From positions 1 to 18,512 of the forward strand of contig JNEM01015753.1 of the NCBI GenBank assembly GCA_000697335.1: a DNA stretch of 18,512 nucleotides, written 5' to 3'. A program made the translations under genes and the position numbers. Every line of letters begins with the position of its first letter. Position 1 is the first letter of the stretch. Below are positions 11,315 to 18,512 of the stretch, in pieces. Source of the DNA: Conidiobolus incongruus B7586 (Eukaryota > Entomophthoromycota > Entomophthoromycetes > Entomophthorales > Conidiobolaceae). The notes below the pieces were generated by a model. The model searched no databases and had not been told where the DNA came from. It saw only the letters and a program-made list of their open reading frames with translations.

Positions 11315-13192
11315 ATGCAGAATATTCATTTGAGTCATAAGTTTGAAATAGCTTGTAACCCTTGTAGACAGCGTAAAATTAAATGTGATAGGGCTAAACC
11401 TCAGTGCGAACATTGTATAAAGCGTCAAGTAACATGTAGTTATCGTGCTAAGCCAAAAACAGAGTCAGTTGGAAAGCAGCTTTATCAACAGATTCCAAAT
11501 CAGCTGATGTTATTTCAATGTGATATAGGCGTTAAAAAAACTAGTAAAAAGAGAGACCAGACAGCAGCTGAATTAGATAAAAATACAGTTAAAAAGGTAG
11601 CGAGATCACCTGAAAATAGAGCTCCGACGAGTCTTTCGTTTCGCAGCACTTCATCAGATTCGGAATCGACTGAATCTATATTGAATACGCCACTCACTCC
11701 TGAAAATGCTAAATTCTATAGAGATATCACTCCTTCGATTAAGGAGATGAGAATTGAGCTACACAACTTTAAAGTTCCATTTTCCAGTATCACTCAATTA
11801 GTTGATACCTTTGATATTTCATGGGTGCACCGGCTTGAAAAAAGCTTCTTCGTGGGAAAATTCCGGGATTTCAAGTGCGGTGAATCATTCACCCCTGAAT
11901 TAGATGACAACAAACAAGCATATCCCTTTATTACCTCAGTAGGCGGTGACCTGGTGCCTCACTACACGGCACCCATGTCAACCCATCATAATGTATCCAG
12001 ACTATTGGAATCTCACTTGATAATTCTCTATTTCAACAAGATTAATCCCCATTTCCCTCTCATTCATCAACTGAGATTTTTTCACCGATACAACCACTCT
12101 TCACCTGAACTAAGACCTTCTCAACTTTTAATATCGTCTATATGCTTTGCTACATGCTCTTTATTAAATACCAATCCAATTTATCAAATTAATGCAAACA
12201 CTCATGAATTGGGTCACTATTTCCATTCTGTGGCATTGAAGCTGCTCAAAGAAGAAAAAGTGCCCACAATTGAGAGTTTGCAATCGTGTATGCTTCTTTA
12301 CAATGGTGAGTGCAACTTGAATGAAGATTTAAATCAGCTTCATTACAATTGGACTGTTCAACTTGGACTTAGTCGAATTGACCAGCTCTCACAAGCTCAA
12401 TATCCAGTAAGTAGTTGGGAGCGTGAAGAAGTAATTGACCTCTGGTATTGTATCTATTTACAGGACAAAGTATGCAATTTCACCCGTGGTCGTGGCTACC
12501 GCTTTCATAATGGCAACAGTTACCTTCCTAAAATCATGCCATTCGGAGGTAGCATCAGCTATTGTGCTTTCCTCAATACTATCAAATTTAGTCAAATTTT
12601 ATCCGATCTCTATGCATGGAACTGCTATTTCCAAAAACAGGGCCACAATCTAACATTCGATGACATTCGTCACAAAGTACTGGAACTTTATGGTCGCATT
12701 CGGGCTATTATGGTAGAATTTGCTGAAAAATTACCACAAACTGGAGTCATTGATGAGTTAACCGGAATGTGCACCATCATCTTAAGAGTATACTACCACT
12801 TTTCCTGCATGGCACTCTATTCAACAATTTGCAAACTTACCAGAAATCACAAGCTTGCTGAAGATTATCAACTATCTCAGTATACACTTTATCTCGTGCA
12901 AAACTGTTTGCACCATGCATCATCCATTCTATTTGTGTCAGATAAACTTCATCATCAATACTTTACATACGGTCCCCTCCTCAAAATGAACACATTAATG
13001 CTAGCATTTGCAGTGTATCGCCTTGTTCGCGAAGGCTGGGAAGGACTAGAAACATTTGGACTTGGACGCTGCGTCAGCGTTTACAAGGAATTGATTTATT
13101 TCCGAACTGGGCTCAAATTAGATTATAACCAAAGTCGACAAATTATGGACAATTTTGTCGGATTTATAGTATGTCCAAGGGAAAAACCATAG
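11315..13192 (+). CDS. Zn2Cys6 binuclear-cluster transcription factor with fungal-specific regulatory domain
   Basis: A single exon encodes 625 residues. The frame is open upstream to a GTG at 11267, but 11315 is its first ATG and puts the zinc cluster at the usual N-terminal place. The six cysteines are at residues 14, 17, 24, 31, 34 and 41, spaced C-X2-C-X6-C-X6-C-X2-C-X6-C, with the basic RQRKIKCDRAKPQC core that binds CGG-type half sites in this family. A basic, Ser-rich linker follows. From about residue 230 the protein matches the fungal_trans/middle homology region: ILYFNKINPHFPLIH, then SWEREEVIDLWYCIYLQDK and GRGYRF. The product should be a nuclear DNA-binding regulator, but nothing reveals its target pathway. 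No enzyme or transporter genes cluster with it. It has no introns, unlike the ChAP gene. One segment inside the regulatory domain (12407-12463) has intron-like ends. Confidence 0.93.
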   Translation: MQNIHLSHKFEIACNPCRQRKIKCDRAKPQCEHCIKRQVTCSYRAKPKTESVGKQLYQQIPNQLMLFQCDIGVKKTSKKRDQTAAELDKNTVKKVARSPENRAPTSLSFRSTSSDSESTESILNTPLTPENAKFYRDITPSIKEMRIELHNFKVPFSSITQLVDTFDISWVHRLEKSFFVGKFRDFKCGESFTPELDDNKQAYPFITSVGGDLVPHYTAPMSTHHNVSRLLESHLIILYFNKINPHFPLIHQLRFFHRYNHSSPELRPSQLLISSICFATCSLLNTNPIYQINANTHELGHYFHSVALKLLKEEKVPTIESLQSCMLLYNGECNLNEDLNQLHYNWTVQLGLSRIDQLSQAQYPVSSWEREEVIDLWYCIYLQDKVCNFTRGRGYRFHNGNSYLPKIMPFGGSISYCAFLNTIKFSQILSDLYAWNCYFQKQGHNLTFDDIRHKVLELYGRIRAIMVEFAEKLPQTGVIDELTGMCTIILRVYYHFSCMALYSTICKLTRNHKLAEDYQLSQYTLYLVQNCLHHASSILFVSDKLHHQYFTYGPLLKMNTLMLAFAVYRLVREGWEGLETFGLGRCVSVYKELIYFRTGLKLDYNQSRQIMDNFVGFIVCPREKP

Positions 13193-15150
13193 GCAGTGGG
13201 TCGAGTTGGATCCATAATCTCAATTGACCAGTCATTCTTTCACTAATTGTCAATTTGATATATTTTTGTGTATTATTTGACAATTTGGTCATTTTTTTTC
13301 ATATTAGTATCACATATCTGTATCCTTTTTATTTTTTTCAACTTTTTTATCATTTTTTATATTGAATATATTGAAGAAGATTATCACTACTTAATTTAAA
13401 TTTATGATATGTTTATCTTTCATTTCATGTATGATTCATTGCAATAAATAAATATATGTATTTTGTATTTTTAGTTTTTTTTGAATTGATAGTATTATAT
13501 TTAATTATATCAAATTCTTAAATGGTTTGAATTGATTAATATTAAAAAATTAAGATTGGGAAACTTAATCCAATTTCCAACTCACATTTATTTTCAATCC
13601 CTCTGTCAAAATTTATTAATATGGTATTAACTGTAAATTATCATAACTATACACAGAAGAATAGTTTTATTATTGATATGTTATCTACAATTTGTTATAC
13701 TATAGATTTATTGATTGTTAATTCTACTAATAAGTACCTAAGAGTTTATAATTTCAAAATTAATAATGATTAAGAAAATTTCGTTGAATATTAGAATCAC
13801 TACATGCAAAGTATTTATTCTTTTGAGTATTTTCAGCATGATCATTCAATCTATATTTATTATAAAATAAAAAAGTGCCAATATTATAAAACCTTTCACT
13901 TTTAAATATAAAATAATTAAGTAATGTACTTTCTAGATTAATTCAATAGGATTCCAAGTTTATTATCCAACTAAGAATTAGAACCATTTTGATGATAATT
14001 AGTTATATTAGTAAAGAAATTATACACATATCGAGATATTAATTACATAAATAATACAATAAAGTACTAATTAACTACTATCTCATACTTTTACAAATTA
14101 TTTTAACTCAAAAGTAGCCTTAATCTTTTTAGGATCTGACATGATTTTGAGAATTAGCAATTTTTGTCTAATGCTTTAAATAGTATTATTTGTTTCAAGA
14201 CGGAATTAGAGTCAAAACTTGGAGTTGAGTGCTATTGTTGTTTGATCGGATCACTGATCAAGCATAAGATCATGTTTATATTAGCATATTGATTATAGTG
14301 TTAAAACTACGTTGACAAATAAAATAAAACTTACTGCTTTTAAAGTTTTTTAAGGTTTATTGATGAATTTTTGTGTTATTTTTGAATTTAAAATTTTTCA
14401 AATTAAAAAGGGTAATTAAAATTAATATAAAATGAAAATATTACTATAATGAAATATTGTTTATATTATACCATTATTGTTAACTCAAATTTTAATTTAT
14501 CACTGAATAAATTTGAATTTTTAAATTATTTCTTCAATATTTAAATAATATTTTCTAATTATGTGTTATTAATATTTATAAACTTGCTTTAATTTGATTC
14601 AAAAACACCATGCTATGATAATTTTCAGGCTATAGTGTCAATATTATATTATTTAAAAATCTTAAGTTATTAACTAATTACATGAGATTAGCAAAACAAT
14701 TTAATCTCTAATTTAATTATTCAAACAATATAGCAATCAAGTATTGATTTTGTACTATTTTCAAATATATTCAAAAGAATAATGGTATTATTAACAAGAA
14801 TATGGAATAAATTATGCAAAGTTTATATTATTGATTTAATTTCAAAAGCTGAATTTATATTAAGAGATAATAAAGAAATACATTAAATTATTTTCACTTA
14901 ATAATATTTTGTTTGATATCAGCTATATTTTTCCAATAGGAATATTAGTATTTATCAATTAAAAATTGAATTATATGAGATTGAATAAAGAGCCAATTTT
15001 TATTTAAATATACTATTATACTTATAATACTTTTTATGAAAAACAATAAATTTGGTTGATTTTGCAAAATTGGTATATTCAAAATATATAAATATATAAT
15101 GGGTAATAAAAATATTTTAGACTTATCCTTAATATCACTATTTTAATATA
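13193..15150. other. A+T-rich spacer between the Zn2Cys6 gene and the transposon pair
   Basis: I see no gene on either strand. The first 250 bases are likely 3' UTR, rich in T tracts. A moderately G+C-richer stretch at about 14110-14290 contains four GATC sites within about 30 bases and a small hairpin (TTGATC 14242-14247 with GATCAA 14256-14261). It has no open frame worth calling. The last kilobase is A+T-rich with stops in all frames and ends at the TA that borders the first transposon. Confidence 0.6.
13443..13448 (+). terminator. Poly(A) signal candidate of the Zn2Cys6 gene
   Basis: This AATAAA lies about 250 nt beyond the TAG stop, after a T-rich region. It is the first canonical hexamer downstream that I see, but many fungal genes use weaker variants, so the true site may be closer. 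Confidence 0.35.
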
Positions 15151-15152
15151 TA

Positions 15153-15357
15153 TACTGGCCTGCAAAAGTGAGTCATAAAATTATGATTATATATATTATT
15201 ATCAATAACTCTGTTAATTCTTAATCAAATTAATTTAAATTAAAACATATAATAAACTTATATTATTTATTTATAATTAAGTATATTTGATCTAATTATG
15301 TTAAATTTTAGTTGATATATTAAAGTTTAAATTTTACTTAAGATGAGTTATAAATTT
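15153..15357. repeat. Left terminal inverted repeat of transposon copy 1
   Basis: About 205 bp long, it pairs with 16527-16731. The clearest inner match is AATTAATTTAAATTAAAA, present here near 15229-15246 and in inverted form near the other end. It holds two direct repeats, at 15164-15179 and 15339-15354, the presumed transposase binding sites by analogy with known IR/DR elements. The TIR ends just beyond the transposase stop. Confidence 0.8.
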
Positions 15358-15383
15358 ATGTGTTTTGGCTATAGAAAGAAAAT

Positions 15384-16425
15384 TAAAACTTAGTATATCT
15401 ATCTTTTGCTTTCTTAACTTCTTTAAGTCTATAGGGTATAGAGTTAATTAACTTCTTATATTAAGAAGGATTAATTTTGTTTTAAGCTTTTTAAATATAT
15501 TCCTAAAGCTAATTTAAATTTTTTACTGGTGGGAAAGCTTTAACTACTTTTTTTAACTAATCCCAAAGGTGTTCAATTATATTAAAGTTAAAAGATTAAG
15601 GAGGTTACTTCATAACTATTATTTTATTATTTTTAAACCATTTGGTAGTAAAAATAGTAATATAGCAAAAGGTATTATCCTGTTAAAAAATAACATCTGA
15701 TTTATTTAACCTATACTATTCAATAGTTTTTTTAATTCATTATTTAGAATATTTTAATATATTTTAGTATTAATTACCTTATTAACTTTATAAAGATACT
15801 ATACACTAGAAGATAACATATATCCTTAAACTATAATTAACCTACTATTATATTTTTGGGTTGAAATAACATAGTGGTTATAAAGTAGTTTTTTGTTTTT
15901 TCTAAAACATTTAACTTTTTTATTAAATCTACTAAGGTATATTTTTGTTTCATTAGATTAAATAACCTTACTCTAATTAGTTTTAGTTTAGCTTTAGTAG
16001 TGACATTTAAACTCTTGTTTAACTTTACAATAAAACTTTTTTAGTTAAGGGTGTTTTTTCTTAAAATGTAAGTGGTATCTATTATAACATAAAACATATA
16101 TAATAGTATTAATACTAACTAATATTCTTATATAATCTTGTAATTCTTTTTGTATTTCTACAATAGTATTATATTTACCTATATTAACTAACCTATAAAT
16201 ATATTTTTTATCATATTTATCTATAATCCTAGCATACTTAAGTTTAAGTTTAAATATATCTTTACTATAATTTTTAACAATTTTAACTATAGTAAACTAG
16301 CTAACACTAGTAATTCTAATAATCTCACAAGTTAATTTACCTTTATTATAGAATTAATTAATATATAAGTGAATCTTTTTAGAAAGGGATTTTAGTATTT
16401 TAATACTAATATTATTTAAAGTAAT
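15384..16425 (-). pseudogene. Tc1-like transposase remnant (copy 1)
   Basis: Read on the minus strand, stretches of a Tc1 transposase of about 340-350 codons are clear. They include an N-terminal helix-turn-helix part (KGKLTCEIIRITSVS, FTIVKIVKNYSKD), then YIYRLVNIGKYNTIVEIQKE, LVSINTI and HFKKKHP. The end has QDNT, WFKNNKI, IEHLWD and a C-terminal LINSIPYRLKEVKKAKDRYT. In the family the QDN Asp is a catalytic residue of the DDE/D triad. The block that should read WPPQSPDLNP is broken by TGG-to-TAA and CAA-to-TAA changes, and several CAA/CAG and TGG codons elsewhere are now stops. The first catalytic Asp region (usual FSDES) is not recognisable. It cannot make active enzyme. The approximate start is inferred from homology, because no credible start codon is left. 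Confidence 0.85.
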
Positions 16426-16526
16426 AATTTATAATAATAATATTAGTATATATATATATAAATTAATAAAAGAAAAAAGATTTAAGTAATTTTTGTTTTA
16501 TATACCCTTTTAACTTCTTAACCTGT

Positions 16527-16731
16527 AAATTTATGACTTATCTTATTTAAAATTTAAGATTTGATATATTAACCAATAATATATTAAATATAATTAAATA
16601 TAACTTATTATAATCTGGTAATATACTTTAATTATACATTTTAATTTAAATTAATTTAGTTAAGAATTGTTTAAGTTATAGGTAAATATATAAGTGATTT
16701 TTATTTTATGACTTACTTTTACAGGGTAGTG
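16527..16731. repeat. Right terminal inverted repeat of transposon copy 1
   Basis: It is the inverted partner of 15153-15357, with direct-repeat units at 16530-16545 and 16705-16720. In this copy the C/G-rich bases at the tip (CCCTG read inward) are better preserved than in copy 2. Confidence 0.8.
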
Positions 16732-16733
16732 TA

Positions 16734-16927
16734 TTTTAAATTTAATATTCATAATTAAATATAAAAATATAGTATTTAAATTTTTAATATTTTGTTAATA
16801 TAAATAATATAATAATTTTTAAATAATATTTATAGATATATATAGTAGTTAAAATATTATAATTATAATTTTTTTGTAATTTTAATATTAAATATTTAAT
16901 AGATTATTTAAAAATCTAATTAAATTA
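16734..16927. other. Spacer between the two inverted transposon copies
   Basis: These 194 bp have almost no G or C and no recognisable feature. They form the loop of the large inverted repeat made by the two transposons. The extreme composition, even for this window, could mean that mutation spread from the flanking repeats, which is inference. Confidence 0.6.
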
Positions 16928-16929
16928 TA

Positions 16930-17137
16930 TATTAACCTATAAAATTAAGTTATAAAATCAAATATATATATTTTTTAATTAATAACCAAAATAATTATAT
17001 ATATTAGATCATTTAAAACTATAATATATAATTAAGGTATATTATTTGATAATAAATAAATATATTTAAATATATTTAGTAAACTATTAGCAAAAATATT
17101 AACCTTTAATATTTAATTAAAGTAAGTTATAAATTTG
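16930..17137. repeat. Left terminal inverted repeat of transposon copy 2
   Basis: It holds direct-repeat units at 16941-16956 and 17118-17133 and is inverted relative to 18262-18466. It is homologous to the right TIR of copy 1, which it faces across 194 bp. Confidence 0.75.
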
Positions 17138-17221
17138 TGGGTTTTTAAGATAAAGGGATATATTTAATAATATATAACCATATATTTTTTCTTTTTTTAC
17201 TATTATTTTATATAATATTTT

Positions 17222-18236
17222 ATTAGTATTATTATACTTAAATCCTTTTTTAAAAAAATTTATTTGTGCATCAATCAATTTTATAAAGAAAATAAATTAA
17301 TTGATAATATTATTAGAATTACTAATGTTAGCTAGTTTACTATAGTTAAAGTTATTAAGAATAATAATAAAAACATATTTAAACTTAAACTTAAGTATAT
17401 TAAAATCAAAAATACATATAATAAGAAGTATATCTATAAGTTAGTTAGTATAAGCAAATATAATATTACTGTAAAAAAAAACAAGAATTATAAAACTATA
17501 TAAGAATATTAGTTAGTATTAATACTATTATATATGTTTTATATTAACATAGATATTATTTACATTTTAAGAAAAAATACTTTTAACTAAAGAAATCCTA
17601 TTATAAAGTTAAGTAGGAGTTTAAATATTATTATTAATATTAAATTAAAACTAATTAAAATAAGGTTATTTAATTTAATAAAACAAAAATATACTTTAGT
17701 GGATTTAATAAAAAAGCTAGATACTTTAAAAAATGTAAAATTATTTTATAATAATTATGTTAATTTTACTGAAAAATATAATAATAATTAATTATCATAT
17801 AAGGATATATATTATTTTTAAGTATAAAATATCTTTGTAAAGTTAACAAAGGAATTAATATTAAGATATACTAAAGTATTTTAAATAATAATTTAAAAAA
17901 AACTATTGAATAGTATAGGTTAAAAAAATTTAATATTATTTTCTAATAAGATAATATCTCTTGCTATACTATAACTTTTATTACCAAATAACTTAAAATT
18001 AACAAAATAATAGTTATAAAGTAATTTTTTTAACCTTTTAACTTTAACCTAATTAAATACCTTTAGGATTAATTAAAAAAGCTATTAAAGCTTTCCCCTT
18101 AATAAAAAATTTAGATTAGCTTTAAAAATATATTTAAGAAGTATAGAATAAGATTAACCATTTTTAATATAAGAAGTTAATTGATTTTATACCTTATAAA
18201 CTTAAAAAAGTTAAAGATAGATAAACTAGGTTTTAA
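17222..18236 (+). pseudogene. Tc1-like transposase remnant (copy 2)
   Basis: This is the same protein as in copy 1, read on the plus strand. NIIRITNVS, FTIVKVIKNNNKNIFKLKLKY, LVSINTI and HFKKKYF are visible, then a late part matching the QDN...WFKNNKI...EHLWD region. There GAA, CAC and TGG have become AAA, TAC and TAG, and about nine bases are lost in the WPPQSPD block. Some sites differ from copy 1: a CAA after the first helix is kept here but is TAA in copy 1. Others are shared, such as TAG for the Gln after VS. The copies have therefore decayed partly independently. No function is possible. The stop assigned at 18234-18236 aligns with that of copy 1. Confidence 0.83.
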
Positions 18237-18261
18237 TTTTATTTTATTATTAAAAACATAC

Positions 18262-18466
18262 AAATATATAACTTATTTTAAGTAAAATTTAAGGGTTTAT
18301 ATTTTAACCAATTAATAATTATATATCATTATTTAATGATATATATTATTAATAAATATAATAGATTTTAATTATTTAATTTAAGTTTATTTTATTAAAT
18401 ATTAATTAAGTTATTAGTAAAAATATAAGTGTTTTTGCTTTTATAACTTACTTTTATAAGTTAATA
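18262..18466. repeat. Right terminal inverted repeat of transposon copy 2
   Basis: It is the inverted partner of 16930-17137, with direct-repeat units at 18265-18280 and 18440-18455. It aligns well with the right TIR of copy 1, for example through the shared TTAACCAAT segment just inside the inner repeat. The 44 bases beyond it are plain A+T-rich DNA up to the window end. Confidence 0.77.
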
Positions 18467-18512
18467 TATATAATAATAAATCTAAAATATAATACCTTAT
18501 ATTCTTAACTTA

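Larger units (their letters stand above)
15151..16733 (-). mobile_element. Tc1/mariner-like DNA transposon, IR/DR type, inactivated (copy 1)
   Basis: TA dinucleotides at 15151-15152 and 16732-16733 flank a 1579-bp element. The ends match as inverted repeats: ACTGGCCTGCAAAAGTGAGT on the left against ACTACCCTGTAAAAGTAAGT read inward from the right. The inverted similarity continues for about 205 bp on each side. A 16-bp repeat (type AAAAGTGAGTCATAAA) occurs at the outer and inner part of each TIR: 15164-15179 and 15339-15354 on the left, 16530-16545 and 16705-16720 on the right. Each pair is offset by exactly 175 bp. This is the IR/DR architecture of Sleeping Beauty-like Tc1 elements. A decayed transposase lies between the TIRs on the minus strand. 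Length, TA target site and protein remnants all fit the Tc1 branch. Confidence 0.88.
16928..18468 (+). mobile_element. Tc1/mariner-like DNA transposon, same family, inverted and more decayed (copy 2)
   Basis: TA dinucleotides at 16928-16929 and 18467-18468 bound 1537 bp. The ends read TATTAACCTATAAAATTAAG and, from the other side inward, TATTAACTTATAAAAGTAAG. This is the copy 1 terminus with C changed to T and G to A at several places. The outer and inner direct repeats recur at 16941-16956, 17118-17133, 18265-18280 and 18440-18455, offset by 175-177 bp. The transposase remnant is on the plus strand, so copy 2 is head to head with copy 1. It is about 40 bp shorter and poorer in G+C. Because the termini are themselves TA-rich, the exact ends are certain only to within a couple of bases. 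Confidence 0.84.

Noticed and set aside
12407-12463. A true constitutive intron in the Zn2Cys6 gene
   Set aside because: The segment stays in frame and encodes the conserved EREE...LW core of the fungal_trans domain, so it must be exon in the functional protein. It is kept only as a possible exitron.

Overview
The window looks like nuclear DNA from an A+T-rich fungus. Two of its three protein genes belong to families that are essentially fungal: a Chs5-Arf1-binding protein (ChAP, exomer cargo adaptor) and a Zn2Cys6 transcription factor. The third is the end of an EndoU-type endoribonuclease. Introns in the ChAP gene are short (50-110 nt), begin GTAAGT or similar and end TAG/CAG, as is usual in fungi. 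Genes are clearly richer in G+C than the spacers. I cannot assign a phylum. An early-diverging lineage is possible, but that is inference only.

Layout: 2-391 (+) is the C-terminal end of an EndoU protein, cut by the window edge. 392-4216 is an A+T-rich spacer with a perfect (AAT)22 microsatellite. 4217-7258 (+) is an eight-exon ChAP gene whose 866-residue product carries a long acidic, disordered insert. 7259-11314 is a second long spacer, whose last 280 bp hold a tight cluster of CCAAT/ATTGG boxes. 11315-13192 (+) is an intronless Zn2Cys6 regulator of 625 residues. 13193-15150 is spacer.

15151-18468 holds two decayed Tc1/mariner DNA transposons of one family, placed head to head 194 bp apart. 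Each has TIRs of about 205 bp with two direct repeats inside every TIR (IR/DR layout). Their transposase genes are full of C-to-T and G-to-A changes. The CpA/TpG depletion seen there, and not in a spacer sample I counted, suggests repeat-induced point mutation or a similar process.

The three host genes are widely spaced, each probably with its own promoter, and I see no sign of a shared pathway. ChAPs serve export of chitin synthase and other cargo from the trans-Golgi network, EndoU cleaves RNA, and the target of the regulator is unknown. I found no convincing new multi-gene system. The best leads are the inverted transposon pair with its mutation signature, an exitron-like segment in the regulator, the CCAAT cluster and the acidic insert in the ChAP.
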